Counted from the first letter of the stretch, positions 8,129-22,860 are shown. The stretch: 64,000 nucleotides of DNA from Coriaria nepalensis (GCA_027186245.1 CP114481.1:45105501-45169500); one strand, 5' to 3'. Notes: generated by a model not told the origin, from the letters alone. A program made the numbers and translations.

Positions 8129-11100
8129 TTCGCACTTTAAACAGAACTTTTGTGCATAGCTTGCGAATGATCAATGCAAGGAAAGTGTGCATTCGTTTAA
8201 CCTTAAAATCATTTCAATGAGTCATTTCAAGTAAATATCTTATTTCAAAGCAAGTCGAACCAATTCTATTTTTGCACTCCAAACACAAGTTTTGTGCATA
8301 ACTTGCACATGATCAGTGCAAGGAAAGTGTGCATTCGTTTAACCTTAAAATCATTTGAATGAGTCATTTCAAGTAAATAACTTATTCCAAAGCAATTCGA
8401 CCGAATTCTCTTTTTGCACTACAAACACAAGTTTTGTGCATAACTTGCAAATGATCAGGGCAAGGAAAGTGTGCATTCGTTTAACCTTAAAATCATTTCA
8501 ATGAGTCATTTCAAGTCAATATCTTATTTCAAAGCAAGTCGAACGAATTCTATTTTGGCACTCCAAACACAAGTTTTGTGCATAATTTGCAAATGATCAG
8601 TGCAAGGAAAGTGTGCATTCGTTTAACCTTAAAGTCATTCCAATCAGTCATTTCAAGTCAAAAACTTATTTCAAAGCAAGTCGAACGAATTCTATTTTTG
8701 CACTACAAACACAATTTTTGTGCATAACTTGCAAATGATCAATGCAATGAAAGTGTGCATTCGTTTAACCTTATAATCATTTCAATGAGTCATTTCAAGT
8801 CAATATCTTATTTCGAAGCAAGTCGAACGAATTCTATTTTCGCACTTCAAACACAAGTTTTGCGCATAACTTGGAAATGATCAATGCCAAGAATGTGTGC
8901 ATTGGTTTAACCTTAAAATCATTTCAATGAGTCATTTCAAGTCAATATCTTATTTCAAAGCAAGTCGATCGAATTCTATTTTCGCACTCTAAACACAAGT
9001 TTTGTGCATAACTTGCAAATGATGAATGCAAGGAAAGTGTGCATTCGTTTAACCTTAGAATCATTTGAGTGAGTCATTTCACGTAAATAACTTATTCCAA
9101 AGCAATTCGAACGAATTCTATTTTTGCACTACAAACACAAGTTTTGTGCATAACTTGCAAATGATCAATGCAATGAAAGTGTGCATTCGTTTAACCTTAA
9201 AATCATTTCGATGAGTCATTTCAAGTCAATATCTTATTTCAACGCAAGTCGAACGAATTCTATTTTGGCACTCCAAAGACAAGTTTTGTGCATAACTTGC
9301 AAATGATCAGTGCAAGGAAAGTGTGCATTCGTTTAACCTTAAAATCATTTCAATGAGTCATTTCAAATCAATATCTTATTTCAAAGCAAGTTGAACGAAT
9401 TCTATTTTGGCACTCGAAACACAAGTTTAGTGCATAACTTGGAAATGATCAGTGCGAGGAAAGTGTGCATTCGTTTAACGTTAAAATCATGTCAATGAGT
9501 CATTTCAAGTCAAATACTTATTTCAAAGCAGGGCGAACGATTTCTATTCTCGCACTTCAAACACAAGTTTTGTGCATAACTTGGAAATGATCAATGCAAT
9601 GAAAGTGTGCATTCCTTTAACCTTAAAATCATTTCAATGAGTCATTTCAAGTCAATATCTTATTTCAGAGCAAGTCGAACGAATTCTATTTTCGCACTCC
9701 AAACACAATTTTTGTGCATAACTTGCACATGATCAGTGCAAGGAAAGTGTGCATTCGTTTAACCTTAAAATTATTTGAATGAGTCATTTCAAGTAAATAA
9801 CTTATTCCAAAGCAATTCGAACGAATTCTATTTTTGCACTACAAACACAAGTTTTGTGCATAACTTGCAAATGATCAATGCAATGAAAGTGTGCATTAGT
9901 TTAACCTTAAAATCATTTCATTGAGTCATTTCAAGTCAATATCTTATTTCGAAGCAAGTCGAACGAATTCTATTTTCGCACTCCAAACACAAGTTTTGTG
10001 CATAACTTGCACACGATCAGTGCAAGGAAAGTGTGCATTCGTTTAACCTTAAAATCATTTGAATGAGTCATTTCAAGTAAATAACTTATTCCAAAGCAAT
10101 TCGAACGAATTCTATTTTTGCACTACAAACACAAGTTTTGTGCATAACTTGCAAATGATCAATGCAATGAAAGTGTGTATTCGTTTAACCTTGAAATCAT
10201 TTCAATGAGTCATTTCCAGTCAATATCTTATTTCGAAGCAAGTCGAACGAATTCTATTTTCGCACTTCAAACTGAGGTTTTGTGCATAATTTGCAAATGA
10301 TCAGTGCAAGGAAAGTGTGCATTTGTTTAACCTTAAAGTCATTCCAATCAGTCATTTCAAGTCAAAAACTTATTTCAAAGCAAGTCGAACGAATTCTATT
10401 TTTGCACTACAAACACAATTTTTGTGCATAACTTGCAAATGATCAATGCAATGAAAGTGTGCATTCGTTTAACCTTATAATCATTTCAATGAGTCATTTC
10501 AAGTCAATATCTTATTTCGAAGCAAGTCGAACGAATTCTATTTTCGCACTTCAAACACAAGTTTTGCGCATAACTTGGAAATGATCAATGCCAAGAATGT
10601 GTGCATTGGTTTAACCTTAAAATCATTTCAATGAGTCATTTCAAGTCAATATCTTATTTCAAAGCAAGTCGATCGAATTCTATTTTCGCACTCTAAACAC
10701 AAGTTTTGTGCATAACTTGCAAATGATGAATGCAAGGAAAGTGTGCATTCGTTTAACCTTAGAATCATTTCAATGAGTCATTTCAAGTCAATATCTTATT
10801 TCAAAGCAAGTCGAACGAATTCTACTTTGGCACTCCAAACACAAGTTTTGTGCATAACTTGCAAATGATCAGTGCAAGGAAAGTGTGCATTCGTGTAACC
10901 TTAAAATCATTTCAATGAGTCATTTCAAGTCAATATCTTAATTCAAAGCAAGTCGAACGAATTCTATTTTGGCACTCCAAACACAAGTTTTGTGCATAAC
11001 TTGCAAATGATCAGTGCAAGGAAAGTCTGTATTCGTTTAACCATAAAATCATTCCAATCAGTCATTTCAAGTCAATATCTTATTTCAAAGCAAGTCGATC

Positions 11101-14100
11101 GAATTCTATTTTCGCACTCTAAACACAAGTTTTGTACATAACTTGCAAATGATGAATGCAAGGAAAGTGTGCATTCGTTTAACCTTAGAATCATTTCAAT
11201 GAGTCATTTCAAGTCAATATCTTATTTCAAAGCAAGTCGAACGAATTCTACTTTGGCACTCCAAACACAAGTTTTGTGCATAACTTGCAAATGATCAGTG
11301 CAAGGAAAGTGTGCATTCGTGTAACCTTAAAGTCATTCCAATCAGTCATTTCAAGTCAAAAACTTATTTCAAAGCAAGTCGAACGAATTCTATTTTTGCA
11401 CTACAAACACAATTTTTGTGCATAACTTGCAAATGATCAATGCAATGAAAGAGTGCATTCGTTTAAACTTAAAATCATTTCAATGAGTCATTTCAAGTCA
11501 ATATCTTATTTCGAAGCAAGTCGAACGAATTCTATTTTCGCACTTTAAACACAAGTTTTGTGCATAACTTGGAAATGATCAATGCCACGAATGTGTGCAT
11601 TTGTTTAACCTTAAAATCATTTCAATGAGTCATTTCAAGTCAATATCTTATTTCGAAGCAAGTCGAACGAATTCTATTTTCGCCCTTCAAACACAAGTTT
11701 TGTGCATAACTTGGAAATGATCAATGCCAGGAATGTGTGCATTAGTTTAACCTTAAAACTATTTCAATGAGTCATTTCAAGTCAATAACTTATTCCAAAG
11801 CAATTCGAACGAATTCTATTTTTGCACTACAAACACAAGTTTTGTGCATAACTTGCAAATGATCAATGCAATGAAAGTGTGCATTCGTTTAACCTTAAAA
11901 TCATTTCAATGAGTCATTTCAAGTCAATATCTTATTTCAAAGCAAGTCGAACGAATTTTATTTTGGCACTCCAAACACAAGTTTTGTGCATAACTTGCAA
12001 ATGATCAATGCAAGGAAAGTGTGCATTCGTTTAACCTTAAAATCATTTCAATGAGTCATTTCAAGTAAATAACTTATTCCAAAGCAATTCGAACGAATTC
12101 TATTTTTGCACTACAAACACAACTTTTGTGCATAACTTGCAAATAATCAATGCAATGAAAGTGTGCATTCGTTTAACCTTAAAATCATTTCAATGAGTCA
12201 TTTCAAGTCAAAAACTTATTTCAAAGCAAGTCGAACGTATTCTATTTTTGCACTATAAACACAATTTTTGTGCATAAGTTGCAAATGATCAATGCAATGA
12301 AAGTGTGCATTTGTTTAACCTTAAAATCATTTCAATGAGTCATTTCAAGTCAATATCTTATTTCAAAGCGAGTCGAACGAATTCTATTTTGGCACTCCAA
12401 ACACAAGTTTTGTGCATAACTTGCAAAAGATCAGTGCAAGGAAAATGTGCATTCGTTTAACCTTAAAATCATTCCAATCAGTCATTTTACGTCAATAACT
12501 TATTTCAAAGCAAGTCGAACGAATTCTATTTTTGCACTACAAACACAAGTTTTGTGCATAACTTGCAAATGATCAATGCAATGAAAGTATGCATTCATTT
12601 AGCCTTAAAATCATTTCAATGAGTCATTTCAAGTCAATATCTTATTTCGAAGCAAGTCGAACGAATTCTATTTTGGCACTCCCAACACAAGTTTTGTGGA
12701 TAATTTGCAAATGATCAGTGCAAGGAAAGTGTGCATTCGTTTAACCTTAAAGTCATTCCAATCAGTCATTTCAAGTAAATAACTTATTCCAAAGCAATTC
12801 GAACGAATTCTATTTTTGCACTACAAACACAACTTTTGTGCATAACTTGCAAATAATCAATGCAATGAAAGTGTGCATTCGTTTAACCTTAAAATCATTT
12901 CAATGAGTCATTTCAAGTCAAAAACTTATTTCAAAGCAAGTCGAACGTATTCTATTTTTGCACTATAAACACAATTTTTGTGCATAAGTTGCAAATGATC
13001 AATGCAAGGAAAGTGTGCATTCGTTTAACCTTAAAGTCATTCCAATCAGTCATTTCAAGTAAATAACTTATTCCAAAGCAATTCGAACGAATTCTATTTT
13101 TGCACTACAAACACAACTTTTGTGCATAAGTTGCAAATGATCAATGCAATGAAAGTGTGTATTCGTTTAACCTTGAAATCATTTCAATGAGTCATTTCCA
13201 GTCAATATCTTATTTCGAAGCAAGTCGAACGAATTCTATTTTCGCACTTCAAACTGAGGTTTTGTGCATAACTTGCAAATGATCAATGCAAGAAAAGTGT
13301 GCATTCGTTTAACCTTATAATCATTTCAATGAGTCATTTCAAGCCAATATCTTATTTCGAAGCAAGTCGAACGATTTCTATTTTCGCACTTCAAACACAA
13401 GTTTTGCGCATAACTTGGAAATGATCAATGCCAAGAATGTGTGCATTAGTTTAACCTTAAAATCATTTCAATGAGTCGTTTCAAGTCAATATCTTATTCC
13501 AAAGCAATTCGACCGAATTCTATTTTTGCACTACAAACACAAGTTTTGTGCATAACTTGCAAATGATCAGTGCAAGGAAAGTGTGCATTCGTTTAACCTT
13601 AAAATCATTTCAATGAGTCATTTCAAGTCAATATCTTATTTCAAAGCAAGTCGAACGAATTCTATTTTCGCACTTTAAACAGAACTTTTGTGCATAGCTT
13701 GCGAATGATCAATGCAAGGAAAGTGTGCATTCGTTTAACCTTAAAATCATTTCAATGAGTCATTTCAAGTAAATATCTTATTTCAAAGCAAGTCGAACCA
13801 ATTCTATTTTTGCACTCCAAACACAAGTTTTGTGCATAACTTGCACATGATCAGTGCAAGGAAAGTGTGCATTCGTTTAACCTTAAAATCATTTGAATGA
13901 GTCATTTCAAGTAAATAACTTATTCCAAAGCAATTCGACCGAATTCTCTTTTTGCACTACAAACACAAGTTTTGTGCATAACTTGCAAATGATCAGGGCA
14001 AGGAAAGTGTGCATTCGTTTAACCTTAAAATCATTTCAATGAGTCATTTCAAGTCAATATCTTATTTCAAAGCAAGTCGAACGAATTCTATTTTGGCACT

Positions 14101-17100
14101 CCAAACACAAGTTTTGTGCATAATTTGCAAATGATCAGTGCAAGGAAAGTGTGCATTCGTTTAACCTTAAAGTCATTCCAATCAGTCATTTCAAGTCAAA
14201 AACTTATTTCAAAGCAAGTCGAACGAATTCTATTTTTGCACTACAAACACAATTTTTGTGCATAACTTGCAAATGATCAATGCAATGAAAGTGTGCATTC
14301 GTTTAACCTTATAATCATTTCAATGAGTCATTTCAAGTCAATATCTTATTTCGAAGCAAGTCGAACGAATTCTATTTTCGCACTTCAAACACAAGTTTTG
14401 CGCATAACTTGGAAATGATCAATGCCAAGAATGTGTGCATTGGTTTAACCTTAAAATCATTTCAATGAGTCATTTCAAGTCAATATCTTATTTCAAAGCA
14501 AGTCGATCGAATTCTATTTTCGCACTCTAAACACAAGTTTTGTGCATAACTTGCAAATGATGAATGCAAGGAAAGTGTGCATTCGTTTAACCTTAGAATC
14601 ATTTGAGTGAGTCATTTCACGTAAATAACTTATTCCAAAGCAATTCGAACGAATTCTATTTTTGCACTACAAACACAAGTTTTGTGCATAACTTGCAAAT
14701 GATCAATGCAATGAAAGTGTGCATTCGTTTAACCTTAAAATCATTTCGATGAGTCATTTCAAGTCAATATCTTATTTCAACGCAAGTCGAACGAATTCTA
14801 TTTTGGCACTCCAAAGACAAGTTTTGTGCATAACTTGCAAATGATCAGTGCAAGGAAAGTGTGCATTCGTTTAACCTTAAAATCATTTCAATGAGTCATT
14901 TCAAATCAATATCTTATTTCAAAGCAAGTTGAACGAATTCTATTTTGGCACTCGAAACACAAGTTTAGTGCATAACTTGGAAATGATCAGTGCGAGGAAA
15001 GTGTGCATTCGTTTAACGTTAAAATCATGTCAATGAGTCATTTCAAGTCAAATACTTATTTCAAAGCAGGGCGAACGATTTCTATTCTCGCACTTCAAAC
15101 ACAAGTTTTGTGCATAACTTGGAAATGATCAATGCAATGAAAGTGTGCATTCCTTTAACCTTAAAATCATTTCAATGAGTCATTTCAAGTCAATATCTTA
15201 TTTCAGAGCAAGTCGAACGAATTCTATTTTCGCACTCCAAACACAATTTTTGTGCATAACTTGCACATGATCAGTGCAAGGAAAGTGTGCATTCGTTTAA
15301 CCTTAAAATTATTTGAATGAGTCATTTCAAGTAAATAACTTATTCCAAAGCAATTCGAACGAATTCTATTTTTGCACTACAAACACAAGTTTTGTGCATA
15401 ACTTGCAAATGATCAATGCAATGAAAGTGTGCATTAGTTTAACCTTAAAATCATTTCATTGAGTCATTTCAAGTCAATATCTTATTTCGAAGCAAGTCGA
15501 ACGAATTCTATTTTCGCACTCCAAACACAAGTTTTGTGCATAACTTGCACACGATCAGTGCAAGGAAAGTGTGCATTCGTTTAACCTTAAAATCATTTGA
15601 ATGAGTCATTTCAAGTAAATAACTTATTCCAAAGCAATTCGAACGAATTCTATTTTTGCACTACAAACACAAGTTTTGTGCATAACTTGCAAATGATCAA
15701 TGCAATGAAAGTGTGTATTCGTTTAACCTTGAAATCATTTCAATGAGTCATTTCCAGTCAATATCTTATTTCGAAGCAAGTCGAACGAATTCTATTTTCG
15801 CACTTCAAACTGAGGTTTTGTGCATAATTTGCAAATGATCAGTGCAAGGAAAGTGTGCATTTGTTTAACCTTAAAGTCATTCCAATCAGTCATTTCAAGT
15901 CAAAAACTTATTTCAAAGCAAGTCGAACGAATTCTATTTTTGCACTACAAACACAATTTTTGTGCATAACTTGCAAATGATCAATGCAATGAAAGTGTGC
16001 ATTCGTTTAACCTTATAATCATTTCAATGAGTCATTTCAAGTCAATATCTTATTTCGAAGCAAGTCGAACGAATTCTATTTTCGCACTTCAAACACAAGT
16101 TTTGCGCATAACTTGGAAATGATCAATGCCAAGAATGTGTGCATTGGTTTAACCTTAAAATCATTTCAATGAGTCATTTCAAGTCAATATCTTATTTCAA
16201 AGCAAGTCGATCGAATTCTATTTTCGCACTCTAAACACAAGTTTTGTGCATAACTTGCAAATGATGAATGCAAGGAAAGTGTGCATTCGTTTAACCTTAG
16301 AATCATTTCAATGAGTCATTTCAAGTCAATATCTTATTTCAAAGCAAGTCGAACGAATTCTACTTTGGCACTCCAAACACAAGTTTTGTGCATAACTTGC
16401 AAATGATCAGTGCAAGGAAAGTGTGCATTCGTGTAACCTTAAAATCATTTCAATGAGTCATTTCAAGTCAATATCTTAATTCAAAGCAAGTCGAACGAAT
16501 TCTATTTTGGCACTCCAAACACAAGTTTTGTGCATAACTTGCAAATGATCAGTGCAAGGAAAGTCTGTATTCGTTTAACCATAAAATCATTCCAATCAGT
16601 CATTTCAAGTCAATATCTTATTTCAAAGCAAGTCGATCGAATTCTATTTTCGCACTCTAAACACAAGTTTTGTACATAACTTGCAAATGATGAATGCAAG
16701 GAAAGTGTGCATTCGTTTAACCTTAGAATCATTTCAATGAGTCATTTCAAGTCAATATCTTATTTCAAAGCAAGTCGAACGAATTCTACTTTGGCACTCC
16801 AAACACAAGTTTTGTGCATAACTTGCAAATGATCAGTGCAAGGAAAGTGTGCATTCGTGTAACCTTAAAGTCATTCCAATCAGTCATTTCAAGTCAAAAA
16901 CTTATTTCAAAGCAAGTCGAACGAATTCTATTTTTGCACTACAAACACAATTTTTGTGCATAACTTGCAAATGATCAATGCAATGAAAGAGTGCATTCGT
17001 TTAAACTTAAAATCATTTCAATGAGTCATTTCAAGTCAATATCTTATTTCGAAGCAAGTCGAACGAATTCTATTTTCGCACTTTAAACACAAGTTTTGTG

Positions 17101-18543
17101 CATAACTTGGAAATGATCAATGCCACGAATGTGTGCATTTGTTTAACCTTAAAATCATTTCAATGAGTCATTTCAAGTCAATATCTTATTTCGAAGCAAG
17201 TCGAACGAATTCTATTTTCGCCCTTCAAACACAAGTTTTGTGCATAACTTGGAAATGATCAATGCCAGGAATGTGTGCATTAGTTTAACCTTAAAACTAT
17301 TTCAATGAGTCATTTCAAGTCAATAACTTATTCCAAAGCAATTCGAACGAATTCTATTTTTGCACTACAAACACAAGTTTTGTGCATAACTTGCAAATGA
17401 TCAATGCAATGAAAGTGTGCATTCGTTTAACCTTAAAATCATTTCAATGAGTCATTTCAAGTCAATATCTTATTTCAAAGCAAGTCGAACGAATTTTATT
17501 TTGGCACTCCAAACACAAGTTTTGTGCATAACTTGCAAATGATCAATGCAAGGAAAGTGTGCATTCGTTTAACCTTAAAATCATTTCAATGAGTCATTTC
17601 AAGTAAATAACTTATTCCAAAGCAATTCGAACGAATTCTATTTTTGCACTACAAACACAACTTTTGTGCATAACTTGCAAATAATCAATGCAATGAAAGT
17701 GTGCATTCGTTTAACCTTAAAATCATTTCAATGAGTCATTTCAAGTCAAAAACTTATTTCAAAGCAAGTCGAACGTATTCTATTTTTGCACTATAAACAC
17801 AATTTTTGTGCATAAGTTGCAAATGATCAATGCAATGAAAGTGTGCATTTGTTTAACCTTAAAATCATTTCAATGAGTCATTTCAAGTCAATATCTTATT
17901 TCAAAGCGAGTCGAACGAATTCTATTTTGGCACTCCAAACACAAGTTTTGTGCATAACTTGCAAAAGATCAGTGCAAGGAAAATGTGCATTCGTTTAACC
18001 TTAAAATCATTCCAATCAGTCATTTTACGTCAATAACTTATTTCAAAGCAAGTCGAACGAATTCTATTTTTGCACTACAAACACAAGTTTTGTGCATAAC
18101 TTGCAAATGATCAATGCAATGAAAGTATGCATTCATTTAGCCTTAAAATCATTTCAATGAGTCATTTCAAGTCAATATCTTATTTCGAAGCAAGTCGAAC
18201 GAATTCTATTTTGGCACTCCCAACACAAGTTTTGTGGATAATTTGCAAATGATCAGTGCAAGGAAAGTGTGCATTCGTTTAACCTTAAAGTCATTCCAAT
18301 CAGTCATTTCAAGTAAATAACTTATTCCAAAGCAATTCGAACGAATTCTATTTTTGCACTACAAACACAACTTTTGTGCATAACTTGCAAATAATCAATG
18401 CAATGAAAGTGTGCATTCGTTTAACCTTAAAATCATTTCAATGAGTCATTTCAAGTCAAAAACTTATTTCAAAGCAAGTCGAACGTATTCTATTTTTGCA
18501 CTATAAACACAATTTTTGTGCATAAGTTGCAAATGATCAATGC
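8094..18543 (+). repeat. 39-mer higher-order repeat, two copies
   Basis: About 8094-13005 repeats at 13632-18543 with an offset of 5538 bp (39 x 142). The pairing is supported along the full length: CAACGCAAG (9241/14779), CAGGGCGAACGATTTC (9529/15067), TATCTTAATTC (10937/16475), TTTTGTACATAAC (11130/16668), CGAACGAATTTTATTTTGG (11947/17485) and TTTTGTGGATAATTTGC (12690/18228). I saw almost no differences, so this 5-kb duplication is young. It ends near 13005/18543, where GCAAGG and GCAATG diverge. A short degenerate third copy may continue at 18.60-19.01 kb with two monomers missing (offset 37 monomers from 13.34 kb). Confidence 0.9.
13006..13631 (+). repeat. Junction between the two 39-mer copies
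   Basis: The first part (to about 13130) repeats the sequence two monomers upstream (12.72-12.85 kb, with ACAACTTTTGTGC). From about 13150 it matches 6050-6530 at 7100 bp (50 monomers), with CTTGAAATC, TTTCCAGTC, ACTGAGGTTTTG, AAGCCAATATC and GAGTCGTTTC. The left flank of copy 2 therefore keeps the older context that lies left of 6.53 kb, while the position just left of copy 1 (7.70-8.09 kb) holds the foreign block. Confidence 0.75.
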
Positions 18544-19736
18544 AATGAAAGTGTGCATTTGTTTAACCTTAAAATCATTTCAATGAGTCATTTCAAGTCA
18601 ATATCTTATTTCGAAGCAAGTCAAACGAATTCTATTTTCGCACTTCAAACACAAGTTTTGCGCATAACTTGGAAATGATCAATGCCAAGAATGTGTGCAT
18701 TAGTTTAACCTTAAAATCATTTCAATGAGTCGTTTCAAGTCAATATCTTATTCCAAAGCAATTCGACCGAATTCTATTTTTGCACTACAAACACAAGTTT
18801 TGTGCATAACTTGCAAATGATCAGTTCAAGGAAAGTGTGCATTCGTTTAACCTTAAAATCATTTCAATGAGTCATTTCAAGTCAATATCTTATTTCAAAG
18901 CAAGTCGAACGAATTCTATTTTCGCACTTCAAACAGAACTTTTGTGCATAGCTTGCGAATGATCAATGCAAGGAAATGTGCATTCGTTTAACCTTAAAAT
19001 CATTTCAATGAGTCATTTCAAGTCAATATCTTATTTCAAAGCAAGTCGATCGAATTCTATTTTCGCACTCTAAACACAAGTTTTGTGCATAACTTGGAAA
19101 TGAACAATGCCAGGAATGTGTGCATTCGTTTAACCTTATAATCATTTCAATGAGTCATTTAAAGTCAATATCTTATTTCGAAGCAAGTCGAACGAATTCT
19201 ATTTTCGCACTTCAAACACAAGCTTTGCGCATAACTTGGAAATGATCAATGCCAAGAATGTGTGCATTAGTTTAACCTTAAAATCATTTCAATGAGTCAT
19301 TTCAAGTCAATATCTTATTTCAAAGCAAGTCGAACGAATTCTATTTTCGCACTTCAAACAGAACTTTTGGGCATAGCTTGCGAATGATCAATGCAAGGAA
19401 AGTGTGCATTCGTTTAACCTTAAAATCATTTCAATGAGTCATTTCAAGTAAATAACTTATTCCAAAGCAATTCGAACGAATTCTATTTTTGCACTCCAAA
19501 CACAAGTTTTGTGCATAACTTGCAAATGATCAATGCGATGAAAGTGTGCATTCGTTTAACCTTAAAATCATTTCAATGAGTCATTTCAAGTCAATATCTT
19601 ATCTCAAAGCAAGTCGAACCAATTCTATTTTTGCACTCCAAACACAAGTTTTGTGCATAACTTGCAAATGATCAGTGCAAAGAAAGTGTGCATTCGTTTA
19701 ACCTTAAAATCATTTCAATGAGTCATTTCAAGTAAA
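18544..19736 (+). repeat. Irregular monomers with one indel
   Basis: A mixture of E, N, G, A, T and C monomers. 18602-19010 resembles 13348-13750. From about 19.14 kb the order is E, A with TTTTGGGCATAGC, N-like, then C. A 1-bp deletion lies near 18977 (GGAAATGTGC for GGAAAGTGTGC). No local tandem HOR was seen. Confidence 0.75.
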
Positions 19737-22008
19737 TATCTTATTTCAAAGCAAGTCGAACGAATTCTATTTTGGCACTCCAAACACAGGTTTTGTGCAT
19801 AATTTGCAAATGATCAGTGCAAGGAAAGTGTGCATTCGTTTAACCTTAAAGTCATTCCAATCAGTCATTTCAAGTCAAAAACTTATTTCGAAGCAAGTCG
19901 AACGAATTCTATTTTGGCACTCCAAACACAAGTTTTGTGCATAACTTGCAAATGATCAGTGCAAGGAAACTGTGCATTCGTTTAACCTTAAAATCATTCC
20001 AATCAGTCATTTTAAGTCAATAACTTATTTCAAAGCAAGTCGAACGAATTCTATTTTTGCACTACAAACACAAGTTTTGTGCATAACTTGCAAATGATCA
20101 ATGTAATGAAAGTGTGCATTCGTTTAACCTTATAATCATTTCAATGAGTCATTTCAAGTCAATATCGTATTTCGAAGCAAGTCGAACGAATTCTGTTTTC
20201 GCACTTCAAACACAAGTTTTGTGCATAACTTGGAAATGATCAATGCCAAGAATGTGTGCATTAGTTTAACCTTAAAATCATTTCAATGAGTCATTTCAAG
20301 TCAATATCTTATTTCAAAGCAAGTCGAACGAATTCTATTTTCGCACTTCAAACAGTACTTTTGTGCATAGCTTGCGAATGATCAATGCAAGGAAAGTGTG
20401 CATTCGTTTAACCTTAAAATCATTTCAATGAGTCATTTCAAGTCAATATCTTATTTCAAAGCAAGTCGATCGAATTCTATTTTCGCACTCTAAACACAAG
20501 TTTTGTGCATAACTTGGAAATGAACAATGCCAGGAATGTGTGCATTCGTTTAACCTTAAAATCATTTGAATGAGTCATTTCAAGTAAATAACTTATTCCA
20601 AAGCAATTCGAACGAATTATATTTTTGCACTACAAACACAAGTTTTGTGCATAACTTGCAAATGATCAATGCAATGAAAGTGTGCATTCGTTTAACCTTA
20701 AAATCATTTCAATGAGTCATTTCAAGTCAATAACTTATTTCGAAGCAAGTCGAACGAATTCTATTTTTGCACTACAAACACAAGTTTTGTGCATAACTTG
20801 CAAATGATCAATGCAATGAAAGTGTGCATTCGTTTAACCTTAAAATCATTTCAATGAGTCATTTCAAGTCAATATCTTATTTCAAAGCAAGTCGAACGAA
20901 TTCTATTTTGGCACTCCAAACACAGGTTTTGTGCATAATTTGCAAATGATCAGTGCAAGGAAAGTGTGCATTCGTTTAACCTTAAAGTCATTCCAATCAG
21001 TCATTTCAAGTCAAAAACTTATTTCGAAGCAAGTCGAACGAATTCTATTTTGGCACTCCAAACACAAGTTTTGTGCATAACTTGCAAATGATCAGTGCAA
21101 GGAAACTGTGCATTCGTTTAACCTTAAAATCATTCCAATCAGTCATTTTAAGTCAATAACTTATTTCAAAGCAAGTCGAACGAATTCTATTTTTGCACTA
21201 CAAACACAAGTTTTGTACATAACTTGCAAATGATCAATGTAATGAAAGTGTGCATTCGTTTAACCTTATAATCATTTCAATGAGTCATTTCAAGTCAATA
21301 TCGTATTTCGAAGCAAGTCGAACGAATTCTGTTTTCGCACTTCAAACACAAGTTTTGTGCATAACTTGGAAATGATCAATGCCAAGAATGTGTGCATTAG
21401 TTTAACCTTAAAATCATTTCAATGAGTCATTTCAAGTCAATATCTTATTTCAAAGCAAGTCGAACGAATTCTATTTTCGCACTTCAAACAGTACTTTTGT
21501 GCATAGCTTGCGAATGATCAATGCAAGGAAAGTGTGCATTCGTTTAACCTTAAAATCATTTCAATGAGTCATTTCAAGTCAATATCTTATTTCAAAGCAA
21601 GTCGATCGAATTCTATTTTCGCACTCTAAACACAAGTTTTGTGCATAACTTGGAAATGAACAATGCCAGGAATGTGTGCATTCGTTTAACCTTAAAATCA
21701 TTTGAATGAGTCATTTCAAGTAAATAACTTATTCCAAAGCAATTCGAACGAATTATATTTTTGCACTACAAACACAAGTTTTGTGCATAACTTGCAAATG
21801 ATCAATGCAATGAAAGTGTGCATTCGTTTAACCTTAAAATCATTTCAATGAGTCATATCAAGTCAATAACTTATTTCGAAGCAAGTCGAACGAATTCTAT
21901 TTTTGCACTACAAACACAAGTTTTGTGCATAACTTGCAAATGATCAATGCAATGAAAGTGTGCATTCGTTTAACCTTATAATCATTTCAATGAGTCATTT
22001 CAAGTCAA
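19737..22008 (+). repeat. 8-mer higher-order repeat, two copies
   Basis: Copies 19737-20872 and 20873-22008 have a period of 1136 bp (8 x 142). The private markers are CAAACACAGGTTTTG (19781/20917), ATCGTATTTCG, TTCTGTTTTCGC and CAAACAGTACTTTTG (20349/21485), GGAAACTGTGC and GAATTATATTTTTGC. They differ at a few sites, for example TTTTGTGC versus TTTTGTAC near 20078/21214 and GTCATTTC versus GTCATATC near 21856. Similarity stops near 21983. Part of the unit recurs at 23.58-24.16 kb, 19 monomers on, and at 28.8-29.2 kb. Confidence 0.9.
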
Positions 22009-22860
22009 TATCTTATTTCGAAGCAAGTCGAACGAATTCTATTTTCGCACTTCAAACACAAGTTTTGCGCATAACTTGGAAATGATCAATGCCAAGAATG
22101 TGTGCATTAGTTTAACCTTAAAATCATTTCAATTAGTCATTACAAGTCAATATCTTATTTCAAAGCTAGTCGAACGAATTCTATTTTGGCACTCAAAACA
22201 CAAGTTTTGTGCATAACTTGCACATTATCAGTGCAAGGAAAGTGTGCATTCGTTTAACCTTAAAATCATTTCAATGAGTCATTTCAAGTAAATAACTTAT
22301 TCCAAAGCAATTCGAACGAATTCTATTTTTGCACTCCAAACCCAAGTTTTGTGCATAACTTGCAAATGATCAATGCAATGAAAGTGTGCATTCGTTTAAC
22401 CTTAAAATCATTTCAATGAGTCATTTCAAGTCAATATCTTATTTCAAAGCAAGTCGACCGAATTCTATTTTGGCACTTCAAACACAAGTTGTGTGCATAA
22501 CTTGCACATGATCAGTGCAAGGAAAGTGTGCATTCGTTTAACCTTAAAATCATTTGAATGAGTCATTACAAGTAAATAACTTATTCCAAAGCAATTCGAA
22601 CGAATTCTATTTTTGCACTTCAAACACAAGTTTTGTGCATAACTTGCAAATGATCAATGCAATGAAAGTGTGCATTCGTTTAACCTTAAAATCATTTCAT
22701 TGAGGCATTTCAAGTCAATATCTTATTTCAAAGCAAGTCGAACGAATTCTATTTTCGCACTTCAAACACAAGTTTTGTGCATAACTTGGAAATGATCAAT
22801 GCCAAGAATGTGTGCATTAGTTTAACCTTAAAATCATTTCAATGAGTCATTTCAAGTCAA
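22009..22860 (+). repeat. Irregular monomers between HOR blocks
   Basis: Six monomers alternate E, G and N types with scattered private changes (TTAGTCATTACAAG near 22134, CAAACCCAAG near 22338, AAGTTGTGTGC near 22487, TGAGGCATTTC near 22701). Private changes not shared elsewhere suggest these copies have escaped recent homogenisation. Confidence 0.65.

Larger units (their letters stand above)
6532..9265 (+). repeat. 11-mer segmental duplication
   Basis: About 6532-7702 repeats at 8094-9264 with an offset of 1562 bp (11 x 142). The private markers include CACTTTAAACAG (6571 and 8133), CGACCGAATTCTC (6837 and 8399), ATGATCAGGGCAAGG (6890 and 8452) and ATTGGTTTAACC. The two copies look nearly identical. 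The tail of the first copy, 7.70-8.09 kb, does not match the tail of the second; it is occupied by the foreign block listed separately. Confidence 0.88.
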
